From Zoogloeaceae bacterium (GTDB lineage: Bacteria; Pseudomonadota; Gammaproteobacteria; Burkholderiales; Rhodocyclaceae): a DNA stretch of 35,878 nt. Below the pieces are notes generated by a model that was not told the DNA's origin, did no database searches, and saw only the letters and a program-made list of their open reading frames with translations. This document shows, piece by piece, positions 26,771 through 35,120 of the stretch; within the stretch, counting starts at the first letter, position 1, and each line of letters starts with the position of its first letter. The translations under genes and the position numbers were made by a program. The stretch lies in the NCBI GenBank assembly GCA_031258715.1, contig JAIRMN010000157.1, forward strand, positions 1 to 35,878. The letters are read 5' to 3'.

Positions 26771-27934
26771 CTAATCGATGCAACGCAGCGGAACCCAGAT
26801 TTTGATTCCAACGTCATCGCGCCTGATGTTTTCGTTGCCGGTGCAGGCCGTGGCGTGGAGCTGAAAATACCACCATCCCTTGATGTCAACGTCCGTCACT
26901 TTGATGTTTACTGTTTCCTCCGACGCGTCTTTGTCCTGGACTATTCCGCAAATCCGCGCCTTGTCTCCCCAGTCGTTGATGCATACGCTCTGACCTCGGC
27001 GGATCCTTCCCATGCGGCGTTCTTTCTCCGCCAGCCGTTGTTCTTCGGCGCGGCGTTCTTCCGCCAGCCGCTGTTCCTCGGCGCGGCGTTTGTCTTCGCA
27101 AATCTGGGCGGCCGTGGTTTGCGGCCAGATGATGTTGCCCGCGGCGTTTTGCAAGACAGTCGTATCACAGACCGACGCCAACGCATACGAGACCACAGTC
27201 TGGCCGCGCGAATTGATGTAGCCCGATTTGCCATTCACCTTGACCCATGCCAGACCATTGGCGGCGAAGTCCCCTGCACCGTCAAAGCGCGGTGGGATGA
27301 CTTCCTCGCCCTTGGCGTTGATGTAACCGTATTTGCCATTCACCCAGACCCGTGCCAGACCATTGGCGGCAAAGCCCCTTGCATCGTCAAAGCGCGGCGG
27401 GATGACTTCCTCGCCCTTGGCGTTGATGTAACCCCATTTGCCATTCACCTTGACCCGCGCCAGAGCATTGTCGGCGAAGCCCTCTGTATCGTCAAAGCGC
27501 GGCGGGATGACTTCCTCGCCCCTGGCGTTGATGTAACCCCGTTTGGCATTCAACTCTCGACCCCCGACCGGCGCCAGAGCATTGTCGGCGAAGCCCCATG
27601 CCTTTACAAAGCGCGGCTTGATGACTTCCTCGCCCTTGGCGTTGATGTAACCCCATTTGCCATTCACCTTGACCACCGCCAGAGCATTGGCGGCGAAATC
27701 CCCTGCATAGTCAAAACGCGGCGGGATGACCATTTCGCCCTTGCCGTTGATATAGCCATGTTTACCATCGACGTCTATACGAAACAAACGCTCTTCCGCT
27801 TTCTGGGCGGCGACGGTTTCTTTCGCTTTTTCCTCTTTCACGAAGTCGGGAGCGCCCGCATCGAACGCCCCTGTTATTCCATATGTCATGACAGCTTGCG
27901 TGATCGACAGCAAAGCCACTGCCGCTGGCGTCAC
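26771..27934 (-). CDS. WG-repeat protein
   Basis: A 387-residue protein with about six tandem WG-type repeats in residues 50-260, each like KWGYINAKGEEVIPPRF followed by GFAANGLARV. Only two units keep the WG pair; others read HG, RG, YG or SG. A charged coiled coil follows (CEDKRRAEEQRLAEERRAEE), then a C-terminal beta-type domain (SVCINDWGDKARICGIVQD). One hydrophobic segment starts the frame. The start in the track is GTG without a ribosome-binding site; the same frame reads back through TAG into the zinc-ribbon gene, with an N-terminal segment like that protein's TM region. So it may have lost its own 5' end. WG repeats are thought to bind ligands or partners; function unknown. Confidence 0.8.
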   Translation of the reverse strand: MTPAAVALLSITQAVMTYGITGAFDAGAPDFVKEEKAKETVAAQKAEERLFRIDVDGKHGYINGKGEMVIPPRFDYAGDFAANALAVVKVNGKWGYINAKGEEVIKPRFVKAWGFADNALAPVGGRELNAKRGYINARGEEVIPPRFDDTEGFADNALARVKVNGKWGYINAKGEEVIPPRFDDARGFAANGLARVWVNGKYGYINAKGEEVIPPRFDGAGDFAANGLAWVKVNGKSGYINSRGQTVVSYALASVCDTTVLQNAAGNIIWPQTTAAQICEDKRRAEEQRLAEERRAEEQRLAEKERRMGRIRRGQSVCINDWGDKARICGIVQDKDASEETVNIKVTDVDIKGWWYFQLHATACTGNENIRRDDVGIKIWVPLRCID

Positions 27935-27943
27935 GCCGATTTT

Positions 27944-28339
27944 CTAGGCGAGGCGCTTTTGCTTGTTCCGCCATATCCAGGACAGCGGGACAATGCTGGC
28001 GCACACGATCATGATTGTCCCGGTGACGAGGATGCCCGCATCGCTATCGACCAAACGATGGATGAGAAGAACGCTCTCCGCGATTGACAAGAGCAAGGCT
28101 ATCAGCGCGGCAATGCCGATTTTCCGGGCGAGGTTTTTCCCCTGTCCGGTCATCTCCTGGGCGGCGGACGGAACGGAAGGCGCGGAATTTTTCAAAGTCC
28201 TGGCGCTTTCACGACCGGCGTCCGGAACGGGCGCCGCTTCCGCGCCATCCACGGCAAACGGGCCGGGATACCCGCAGTTCGGGCAGAATGCCGCCGCGCT
28301 GGAAATCTTTTTTCCGCAATCCGGGCAAGCGATCAGCAT
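27944..28339 (-). CDS. Zinc-ribbon membrane protein
   Basis: A 131-residue protein with an N-terminal zinc ribbon (CPDCGKK...CPNCG), a linker rich in Pro/Ala/Ser, and two membrane segments (IGIAALIALLLSIAESVLL; LVTGTIMIVCASIVPLSWIW). I chose ATG 28339 over 28354 because GGAG lies 9 nt before it and the protein then starts MLIACPDC. It ends in TAG, after which the same frame runs on as KIGVT... into the WG-repeat gene. LARKIGIAALIALLLSI here resembles LA*KIGVTPAAVALLSI across that stop, so one arose from the other by duplication. Confidence 0.75.
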   Translation of the reverse strand: MLIACPDCGKKISSAAAFCPNCGYPGPFAVDGAEAAPVPDAGRESARTLKNSAPSVPSAAQEMTGQGKNLARKIGIAALIALLLSIAESVLLIHRLVDSDAGILVTGTIMIVCASIVPLSWIWRNKQKRLA

Positions 28340-28504
28340 GATGCTGTTCTCCATTCATTCGTTGAAAATTCGCGGCAAACCACGCGGCCTTGCGGGGGCT
28401 GGCGTTTCCGACGGCCACGCGCCGGACAGTGATGTAGACTGGATAAGCAAGGCGCAATCCGACAAGCAGCCACGCCGTGAAGCGGCGTCGGCCTGAATGA
28501 ATTG

Positions 28505-28987
28505 CTAAGCCATATCGCTCGTAGGACTGGCAGCCAAAACATTTTGGTGAAACTCGTTGATGTGCATAACGGCCTTGTGCCCATAAGCGATATGGGGGAG
28601 CACAATCTCGCTGGATTTAGTGAAGCGATGACCGATGCGAACAGTGTAAGACTTGAGCAGCCAGCTCAGGAAATTGGGAAAGTAGACTGCGTCCTCGACG
28701 TCACGCCATTTGACGCCTGCCATACCTTTTGACTAGGGGAAAATGCCGCTGTACACCCACACACCCTGATCGTCCGTGTAAAGGACGACGCTACGGATGG
28801 TAAAAACTTGGACTACGAAGAGGCCAATCCAGAATGCCATGAAAATACCGCCCAACCAGCCATTGACATTAATCAGGGCGTATCCGATGGCAAACATGAT
28901 GAGAAAAACAATGACAGGACGGACGTAGGCCGTCCATGACATGATGTAGCGCTGGACGACCTCGACGGGTTGCTGCTGTGATTCCAT
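28505..28987 (-). pseudogene. PH-like membrane protein, in-frame amber codon
   Basis: The first 84 codons give two membrane segments (PVIVFLIMFAIGYALIN; FMAFWIGLFVVQVFTI) and the start of a PH-like domain (SVVLYTDDQGVWVYSGIFP). A TAG at 28733-28735 then interrupts, and the same frame continues SKGMAGVKWRDVEDAVYFPNF to SSEIVLPHIAYGHKAV. The protein clearly belongs to one 160-residue domain family, and Trp (TGG) is the likely original residue, so one G-to-A change explains it. The start is supported by a strong AAGGAGG. Readthrough or sequencing error are the alternatives. First gene of the minus-strand accessory run. Confidence 0.8.
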
Positions 28988-29078
28988 GATTCCTCCTTGG
29001 TGTGTGGTGTTGGCCCAACGCTTTGTTACGGACGGTCACGAATGGAGGATAACCATTCTCATATGGGAAATCAAGGAC

Positions 29079-29160
29079 GGAGGGCAGGGGACAGAAAAGC
29101 TGCCGGCGCATCGAGCCGCGGGTTGCGGATCGGGATGGCTTCGTCGCCGCGCTCCCGGGA
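29079..29160 (+). repeat. ATTGC-type compound repeat
   Basis: It reads GGAGGGCAGGGGACAGAAAAG...CCGGCG, then GAGCCGCGGGTTGCGGATCGGG and a palindromic-looking GGCTTCGTCGCCGCGCTCC. It aligns block by block with 35121-35217. It lies at the point where the glycyl-radical-activase remnant breaks off, so its arrival or a recombination there may have removed that gene. Confidence 0.6.
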
Positions 29161-29227
29161 ATTCGTGCAGGCTGAAATGCTGGATGTCGAAAACGATGCC
29201 CGATCGCGCCGCTTCCCGTCCGGCCAT
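29153..29227 (-). pseudogene. 5' remnant of a glycyl-radical-enzyme activase (radical SAM)
   Basis: A 25-codon minus-strand piece starting MAGREAARSG and continuing IVFDIQHFSLHEFPG. Activating enzymes of pyruvate formate-lyase type start with a segment like IFDIQRFSIHDGPG before their CxxxCxxC cluster motif. The match then stops exactly where the ATTGC-type repeat begins, so the gene is gone beyond its first residues. The call rests on this short signature only. Confidence 0.4.
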
Positions 29228-29292
29228 TTTGTCGACCGTTATGCATCGCGGCGTGAAGGGTTTTTCCGATTGCGACCGGCAGGCCGTCGAGG

Positions 29293-29433
29293 GTGACGGC
29301 AAGCGTCACGGTCGACCTGCCATCCCCCCGCGACCGCTCATCGGCGGAATTCTGCGCGCTCAAACGCGAAATCTTCAGCGCGCTGCACGACAACGCCGCC
29401 GTGAAACCGCCGGAAGTCGAATATCTCATTTGA
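29293..29433 (+). other. Unassigned short coding-like stretch
   Basis: A plus-strand frame ending in TGA reads VTASVTVDLPSPRDRSSAEF and ALKREIFSALHDNAAVKPPE. It has a protein-like composition, but there is no good start and I cannot name a family. It may be the C-terminal scrap of a lost gene. The rest of 28988-29450 is repeat or relic. Confidence 0.25.
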
Positions 29434-29454
29434 GGGCAGAGGATGGAGGACAAA

Positions 29455-29965
29455 CCCCTCGACAATCACGCAAGCCAAATGACGGATGCGCATAATGCGA
29501 TAAAAGAATCGCTCGACCGGGTTACGGTCCTTGTGCGGATGCCTATCATGCGGGCGCGGAACCCGCCGGTTCTTGCGCGGGGGAATGACCGCCCCGATCT
29601 GGCGAACAGCCAAGGCATCGAGAAGATCATCCGAGTCTTTTGGATGCCCCCGCCGCGCGCTGATGCGCCCGCACAATGGCGCTGTCGATGAATGTTTCTT
29701 CAAAATCGGCATCTTGGACCAGACGCGCGAAAACCTCCTGCCAGATTCCCTTGCGCGACCAGCGGGCAAAACGCTGGTAGACACTGTTCCAGCGTCCGAA
29801 CTCTTCCGGCAGGCCGCGCCAGGAACAGCCTGTCCGCGCAACCCATAGCACGGCTTCAATGAATAGCCGGTTGTCGGCAGCCGGGCGTCCCAGATCGCCT
29901 TTCTTGCCTGGCAAGAGCGCCTCGACGCGTTGATACTGGTCATCCCGCAGATACATCCATGCCAT
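29455..29965 (-). pseudogene. IS5-family transposase, internally deleted
   Basis: The N-terminal part starts MAWMYLRDDQYQRVEALLPG and continues through CSWRGLPEEFGRW and the first catalytic aspartate region TFIDSAIVRAHQRAAGA. It then jumps, with a frame change near 29640, to DDLLDALAVRQIGAVIPPRKN and HKDRNPVERFFYRIM, the region with the catalytic glutamate. About 70 residues, including the second aspartate region, are missing, and the C-terminal end is lost. This is an IS5-type (IS427-like) DDE transposase relic. No clear terminal inverted repeats were found. Confidence 0.8.
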
Positions 29966-30124
29966 CTCAATCTCCTGGGTAAAAGCCAAGCCATGAACAG
30001 AAAATGAAACGAGTGAATAGTCCACCCGCACCCATTGAATGCGAATTGGAATTTTAATCGGACAAATTATACGGCATCGCGTGGAGGACGGTTGCCAACG
30101 GACGCTATCGACCTGGAGAACACA

Positions 30125-30187
30125 ATGTATTCAAGCGATCTGGCGGAAGCCCAATGGAATATGTTGGCGCTCCAAGTCTCCTTCTGA
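30125..30187 (+). pseudogene. N-terminal fragment of a second IS5-type transposase
   Basis: The short frame MYSSDLAEAQWNMLALQ matches the usual start of IS5-type transposases (Y.SDLTDAQW..L). It ends at TGA after 20 codons, and repeat copy D begins 35 bp later. Nothing of the rest of the gene remains in the window. Confidence 0.5.
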
Positions 30188-30222
30188 CGCCGCGCTCGCA
30201 GCCAGACCAGGAAGCTTTCGCC

Positions 30223-30393
30223 TTCATCCAAAAACGAACTCCGGTTTGAAACCCCGCCCGATCGAGCGGCGCGAAGGCTGAGACCCCTTACTTACGGCCG
30301 GGGTTTCGACCGTAGCCATTGGGAAGGGGAGAGAACCCCATCCCCAATGGCGTCAGACCGACAGACCTGAAGGGCTATCGCTAATTTCTTGCT
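30223..30393 (-). repeat. Three-hairpin leader-like repeat, copy D
   Basis: Copy D follows ruvA on the ruvA strand. Stem 2 reads CCATTGGG(G)ATGGGG...CCCCTTCCCAATGG with different central bases from other copies; stem 1 has one C-A mismatch. Its GGAG...ATGA end opens a frame MKAKASWSGCERG that runs into transposase relics and is probably not a gene. It stands where ruvB would be expected. Confidence 0.9.
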
Positions 30394-30448
30394 CAAGGCG
30401 GATCGGCGCGGGCAAGGGCGACAGATGTCCTGTAAGGGCAGGGCTTCG

Positions 30449-31027
30449 TCAAATCCGCGCCAGGGCCTTGAGCGCCTGGCGAATGCCTTCGTTCGTGGGG
30501 AGATCGGGGGGCAGGAGGCGGGTGGCGGCGAGGGCTTCCTTTTCGGAATATCCCAGCGCCAGCAGGGCGTTCAGCACGTCGTCCGCGGCGGCAATCTCCG
30601 GCGCGGACGCGCTGCCGCCCTGGGCGGCGGGGAGTTTGCCCTTGAGTTCCAGAAGCAGGCGTTCGGCGGTTTTTTTGCCGATCCCGGGGACGCGGGTCAG
30701 CCGTCCGCTTTCCTGGCGCGCCACGGCCTCGGACAAGTCCGAGACCGAGAGGCCGGAAAGCACCGCCAGCGCCGTGCGCGCGCCCACGCCGGAAATTTTC
30801 AGCAACTGGCGGAAGGCGGCGCGTTCATTGGCTCCGCCGAAACCGTAGAGAAATTGCCCATCCTCGCGCGTGACGTGGTGAATCAGGAGCGTCACCGGTT
30901 CGCCCAACGCGGGCAGGTTGTAAAACGTGCTCATCGGCACGTCGATTTCATAACCGACGCCGCCCGCGTCGAGCAGGATCTGCGGCGGGTTTTTTTCGGC
31001 CAGGAGGCCGGAGAGTCGTCCTATCAT
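30449..31027 (-). CDS. ruvA: Holliday junction branch-migration protein RuvA
   Basis: RuvA binds Holliday junctions as a tetramer and recruits the RuvB motor. The 192-residue protein has an N-terminal OB domain ([20 protein letters not shown]), the acidic-pin region, two helix-hairpin-helix motifs ([37 protein letters not shown]) and the C-terminal RuvB-binding helices ([15 protein letters not shown]). It overlaps ruvC by ATGA. ruvB, its usual downstream partner, is not in the window; repeat copy D and IS relics follow instead. Confidence 0.96.
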   Translation of the reverse strand: MIGRLSGLLAEKNPPQILLDAGGVGYEIDVPMSTFYNLPALGEPVTLLIHHVTREDGQFLYGFGGANERAAFRQLLKISGVGARTALAVLSGLSVSDLSEAVARQESGRLTRVPGIGKKTAERLLLELKGKLPAAQGGSASAPEIAAADDVLNALLALGYSEKEALAATRLLPPDLPTNEGIRQALKALARI

Positions 31028-31530
31028 GATGTTTTCAGCGCCTCGATGCGTTTTGCCATGCCGCCCAATCCCGCGTGCGCGTGACAGATGGCGGCGGACA
31101 GCGCGTCCGAGGCGTCTGCCTGCGGCGCGCCGGAAAGATTGAGGAGGCGCATGACCATGTGCTCCACTTGCCGTTTCGCCGCCTTGCCCTGTCCGACCAC
31201 CGCCTGCTTGATTTGCAGCGCCGTGTATTCCGCCACCGGCAGGTTTCCGGCCACCAGCGCGGCAATGACCGCGCCGCGCGCCTGTCCCAGGAGCAGCGTG
31301 GAATGCGGATTCACATTGACGAACACCTTTTCCGCCACGGCTTCATCCGGCGCGTAGCGCGCCATGACTTCGCCCACGCCGACGAACAGCGTGCGGATCC
31401 GCTCCGGCAGGCGCGCTTTCGCGTTGGCGCGGATGCAGCCGCTGGCGACGTAACGCAGGACCGCGCCCTCCTTGTCGATGACGCCAAAGCCGGTCACGCG
31501 CAAGCCAGGATCAATGCCGAGGATACGCAT
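31024..31530 (-). CDS. ruvC: Holliday junction resolvase RuvC
   Basis: RuvC is the dimeric endonuclease that cuts Holliday junctions. The 168-residue protein has the catalytic residues in ILGIDPGL (Asp7), [15 protein letters not shown] (Glu near 66) and the C-terminal [12 protein letters not shown]. The track extends the frame to 31656, but MRILGIDPG at 31530 is the family start. It overlaps ruvA by four bases (ATGA), so the two are translationally coupled. Confidence 0.96.
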   Translation of the reverse strand: MRILGIDPGLRVTGFGVIDKEGAVLRYVASGCIRANAKARLPERIRTLFVGVGEVMARYAPDEAVAEKVFVNVNPHSTLLLGQARGAVIAALVAGNLPVAEYTALQIKQAVVGQGKAAKRQVEHMVMRLLNLSGAPQADASDALSAAICHAHAGLGGMAKRIEALKTS

Positions 31531-31576
31531 GGCGGAAGAGGAAGCAAAACATGCCGGGCAGGAAAGACAGGGAAAG

Positions 31577-31603
31577 GCCCCGCGACGGCAAGCCGCCGCG
31601 GGG
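31577..31603 (-). terminator. GC-rich hairpin after ackA, possible terminator
   Basis: CCCCGCG-A-CGGC / GCCG-C-CGCGGGG forms a strong stem with a short loop, 11 bp after the ackA stop and before ruvC. The minus-strand side is followed only by CCTTTCC, so it may be a weak terminator or a transcript-stabilising hairpin. Confidence 0.5.
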
Positions 31604-31613
31604 TACGGAAGGA

Positions 31614-32798
31614 TTACAGATTCAACAGCGTCCGGGTGTGATGGGCGATCATCCATTCCTCGTTGGTGGGGATGACGAGCACATCGACGGTGCTCTCCGG
31701 GGCGCTGATGCGAACCTGGCGGCGCTCGTTGGCCTCGGAATCGAGCCGGATTCCCAGCCAGGCGGAAAGCAGGGTGACGCGGCGGCGGATTTCGGCGGCA
31801 TTCTCGCCGATGCCGCCGGTGAAGACCAGCGCGTCCAGGCCGCCCGCCGCCGCGGACATGGAGCCGATTTCGCGGGCGATGCGGTAGCAGAACAGATCGA
31901 CCGCTTCCCTGGCCTCCGGCTTCTCGCTGGCGAGCAGGGTGCGCATGTCCTGGCTGAGGCCGGAAACGCCGAGCAGGCCGGATTCCTTGTAGAGCAGGTT
32001 GGTGATTTCCCTGGCGTTCATGCCCTTGTTTTCCATCAGGTAGAGCAATACGCCGGGGTCGATGGCGCCGACGCGGGTTCCCATGACGAGGCCATCCACC
32101 GCCGTGAAGCCCATGGTGGTCGCCACGCCCTTGCGCCCCACCATCGCCGCCATGCTCGCGCCGTTGCCGAGGTGGGCGATGACGACGCGGCCTTCGGCGC
32201 GCGGCGAGTATTCCGGCAGGACGCGCGCGATGTATTCATAGGAAAGGCCGTGGAAACCATAGCGGCGCACGCCTTCCTCGGTGAAGGCGCGCGGCAGGCC
32301 GAAAATCTGCGCCTCATTGGGCTGGGCGCGGTGGAAGGCGGTATCGAAACAGCCGACCTGCGGCACATCGGGCATGAGCGACGAAATGGCGTAGATGCCC
32401 GCCAGATTGTGCGGCTGGTGCAGGGGCGCCAGCGGAATGAAGTTCGTGAGTTCTTCGAGCGTCTGTCCTTCCAGGCGCACGGGATGGGAAAAGATTTGCC
32501 CGCCGTGCACGACGCGATGGCCGACCGCGACGATCTTCCAGTCGGCGGCCTCGCCGGTAAACCAGGAAAGCAGGAAATCGAAGGCCTTCTGATGGTCGGG
32601 ATTGGCGACGGGCAAATCGGTGTTGGCGATTTTTTCGCCGTCCTTGTTCTTGGCGACCAGCTTGGCGACCGGGGTGCCGATGCCGTCGATTTGTCCGGAA
32701 ATGACCGCCGCGTCGCCCAATGCCTTTTCCAGGAGGGGAAAGAGGGCGAACTTGATCGAGGACGATCCGGCGTTGATGGTGAGGATGGCTTGACTCAT
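31614..32798 (-). CDS. ackA: Acetate kinase
   Basis: AckA interconverts acetate + ATP and acetyl phosphate + ADP. The 394-residue protein shows the N-terminal [63 protein letters not shown] and the ASKHA adenosine motif [14 protein letters not shown]. All signature segments are there and length is normal. It follows the phosphotransacylase gene by 5 bp, so both make one acyl-CoA/acyl-phosphate/acid pathway. Confidence 0.97.
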   Translation of the reverse strand: MSQAILTINAGSSSIKFALFPLLEKALGDAAVISGQIDGIGTPVAKLVAKNKDGEKIANTDLPVANPDHQKAFDFLLSWFTGEAADWKIVAVGHRVVHGGQIFSHPVRLEGQTLEELTNFIPLAPLHQPHNLAGIYAISSLMPDVPQVGCFDTAFHRAQPNEAQIFGLPRAFTEEGVRRYGFHGLSYEYIARVLPEYSPRAEGRVVIAHLGNGASMAAMVGRKGVATTMGFTAVDGLVMGTRVGAIDPGVLLYLMENKGMNAREITNLLYKESGLLGVSGLSQDMRTLLASEKPEAREAVDLFCYRIAREIGSMSAAAGGLDALVFTGGIGENAAEIRRRVTLLSAWLGIRLDSEANERRQVRISAPESTVDVLVIPTNEEWMIAHHTRTLLNL

Positions 32799-32803
32799 GG
32801 CGG

Positions 32804-33757
32804 TTAGCTCCTGTTCTTCTGGTTGTTGGCGTGGACGATCAAGGCCGCGATGACGCAGGAGGCCGTGCGCGTTTCGGCGCTGTCGGCGCGGGAGGTGAGG
32901 ATGACCGGCGCCTTCGCGCCGAGCACGACGCCCGCGGTCAGGGCGTTGGCCAGGTATTCGAGCTGTTTGAACAGCACGTTGCCGACTTCCAGGTTGGGCA
33001 CCATGAAAATATCGGCCTGCCCGGCGACGGGCGAGACGATGCCCTTAATGGCGACGGCTTCCGGCGACACGGCGTTGTCGAAAGCCAGCGGGCCATCGAG
33101 CAGGCCGCCCTTGATCTGCCCGCGATCCGCCATTTTGCAGAGCGCGGCGGCTTCGAGCGTGGCGGGCATCTTGGGGTTTACGGTTTCCACGGCGGCGAGA
33201 ATGGCCACCTTGGGCGTGTCGATGCCGAGCGCCTTGCCCAGATCGATGGCGTTCTGGATGATGTCCGCCTTTTCTTCCAGCGAGGGCGCGATATTGACGG
33301 CGGCGTCGGTGATCAGCATGAGACGGGGATAAGTCGGCACGTCCATGACGAAAACGTGGCTGATGCGGCGGCTCGTGCGGAAATTGTTGGCGCGGGTGAC
33401 GACGGCGCCCATCAGTTCGTCGGTGTGCAGGCTGCCTTTCATCAACGCGCCGCTTTCGCCGTCGCGCGTCAGGGCCACGGCGGCATTGGCGGCCTCAATG
33501 CTGTCCTTGACATCGACGACGCGAAAGCCCTTGAGGTTGAGGCTGAATTCTTCCGCCACCGCGCGGATTTTCGTTTCAGGGCCGACGAGAATGGGATGGA
33601 TGATGCCGGCCTCCGCCGCCATCAACGGGCCGCGCAGGGATTCCCTGTCGCAGGGATAGGCCACGGCGACGGGGATCGGCGGAATATCCCGGGTGCGGCC
33701 AATCAGACGTTGCAGGCGCTCTTTTTTGTCTGCCAGGGGGGGGGTGTCGTTTTGCAT
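32804..33757 (-). CDS. Phosphate acetyl/butyryltransferase
   Basis: A cytoplasmic acyltransferase that swaps CoA for phosphate on acetyl- or butyryl-CoA, feeding acetate kinase. The 317-residue protein belongs to the PTA_PTB family: GIIHPILVGPETKI, LTRDGESGALMKGSLHTDE, DAAVNIAPSLEEKADIIQNA and a C-terminal VLGAKAPVILTSRADSAETR. It is the short form without the DRTGG/N-terminal domains of long Pta. I set the start at ATG 33757 (MQNDTPPLADKK), behind GGAG; the track's earlier start is weaker. Acetyl versus butyryl specificity cannot be told, but the neighbouring acetate kinase favours acetyl. Confidence 0.9.
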   Translation of the reverse strand: MQNDTPPLADKKERLQRLIGRTRDIPPIPVAVAYPCDRESLRGPLMAAEAGIIHPILVGPETKIRAVAEEFSLNLKGFRVVDVKDSIEAANAAVALTRDGESGALMKGSLHTDELMGAVVTRANNFRTSRRISHVFVMDVPTYPRLMLITDAAVNIAPSLEEKADIIQNAIDLGKALGIDTPKVAILAAVETVNPKMPATLEAAALCKMADRGQIKGGLLDGPLAFDNAVSPEAVAIKGIVSPVAGQADIFMVPNLEVGNVLFKQLEYLANALTAGVVLGAKAPVILTSRADSAETRTASCVIAALIVHANNQKNRS

Positions 33758-33942
33758 AACAAACTCCAGGTGATAAGGGAAAATCAGGGGCAATCCGCCG
33801 GAAGCCGCTGGCGACGGCTTTTTTCATCGTCCAGACGTGCAACCCGACGCCGCCCTGAACGCGCATATTAACCCGAATGCGCGATGCCGTGGCGGGAAGA
33901 GTTCACGCCAGAACGCCCAGGTTTCCGGAAGCGCCTCCCCGG

Positions 33943-34689
33943 TTACGCCAGCCGTCGACGGGCAAGCGCGAGGGCGAGGCGCCAGGCGATGAAGGCGGTG
34001 GCGATCAGGGCGGCGACATGGATGAGGGGGTCGGGGGGAACATGGCCCTGCAGAAGCGGACGCGCCAGCGCGACGCCGTGGGCGAGCGGCAGCCAGGCGC
34101 CCAGGCTGGAGAGCCAGCCGGGCAGTTGGTCGACCGGGAAAAAGACGCCGGAAATCAGGGTCATGGGCGTGACGAACAGGGTGAAGTAATACATGAAAAA
34201 GCCATAGGACGAGGCCAGCGTCGTGAAAACCAGACCCAGCGCCGCGAAAGCCAGTCCCATCAGGAAGATCACCGGCAAGACCCAGAGCGCCAGGCTATCC
34301 CTTGTCAGTCCCATCAGGGCGATGACCAGCAGGATGGCCGCGCCGGAAAGCAGCGCCTTGCTGGCCGCCCAGACCAGTTCGCCCAGCAGTATGTCGGCAA
34401 GTCCCAGCGGCGTGTTGAGGATGGCTTCCCAGGTTTTTTGTTCGTGCATCCGCGCGAAGGCCGAATAGAGGGACTCGAAACTGGCGGCGTTCATGGTGGA
34501 AGCGCAGATGACGCCCGCCGAAAGAAAGACCACGTAAGGCTGTCCTTCCAGCGAAGGCAATAATCCCCCCAACCCATAGCCCAGGCCGAACATGTAGATC
34601 ATGGGATCGGCAAGATTGCCCAACAGGGCGGGCAAGGCCATCTTGCGCCAGACAAAGAAATTGCGCTGCCAGACCGCCACCCAGTTCAT
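33943..34689 (-). CDS. ABC-2 type permease, NodJ/DrrB-like
   Basis: The membrane subunit of an ABC exporter, 248 residues. It starts MNWVAVWQRNFFVWRKMALP and has six membrane segments (FGLGYGLGGLLPSLEG region; LLSGAAILLVIALMG; LPVIFLMGLAFAALGLVF; GFFMYYFTLFVTPMTLISGVF, among others), the layout of NodJ-type permeases for lipo-oligosaccharide or drug export. The ATPase subunit (NodI-like) that normally lies just upstream is absent; repeat copy E abuts the start codon instead. Its ATG is the ATG of the repeat end. Without an ATPase nearby, function depends on a partner encoded elsewhere. Confidence 0.85.
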   Translation of the reverse strand: MNWVAVWQRNFFVWRKMALPALLGNLADPMIYMFGLGYGLGGLLPSLEGQPYVVFLSAGVICASTMNAASFESLYSAFARMHEQKTWEAILNTPLGLADILLGELVWAASKALLSGAAILLVIALMGLTRDSLALWVLPVIFLMGLAFAALGLVFTTLASSYGFFMYYFTLFVTPMTLISGVFFPVDQLPGWLSSLGAWLPLAHGVALARPLLQGHVPPDPLIHVAALIATAFIAWRLALALARRRLA

Positions 34690-34860
34690 CTAAAAACCAA
34701 CTCCGGTTTGAAACCCCGCCCGATCGAGCGGCGCGAAGGTTGGGACCCCTTATCTACGCTACGGCCGGGGTTTTGACCGTAGCCATTGGGGAGGGGAGAG
34801 AACCCCCTTTCCAATGGCGTCAGACCGGCAGTCCTGAAGGGCTGCCGCCAGTTTCTTGCT
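34685..34860 (-). repeat. Three-hairpin leader-like repeat, copy E
   Basis: Copy E lies directly before the permease gene on the same strand and supplies its GGAG and ATG (AGATGAACTGG). Stem 1 here is CGGCAG...CTGCCG against CGACAG...CTGTCG in copies A and B: both sides of one base pair changed together. A six-base insertion (CTACGC region) is seen near stem 3. Confidence 0.9.
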
Positions 34861-35120
34861 TTCTTGTCGCGTCTCAACGTCCATGTCAAGGGATGGCCGT
34901 CTTTTCGGCGCTGTCACGGCAAGCGCGCCAAACGCGCCATTGGCCGATGCCGGCGGCGCGGCGCTCACCGCTCCGGAATCGCCCGCGCCCACGCGCCGGA
35001 AACCGCGCGTTCCTTTCTTCTTCGTGGACAGGACTTTCCCAAGGCGGGAAAACGGACGCAAGTATATCCCAACCTCCAGATCCATGTCCGGGACCCGCGG
35101 GACGCGATTCAAACGGGGGC

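Noticed and set aside
27200-27780. Regularly spaced direct repeats that might suggest a CRISPR array
   Set aside because: The units are in-frame protein repeats (WG type) with coding variation, not identical repeats with unique spacers. No cas genes are near.
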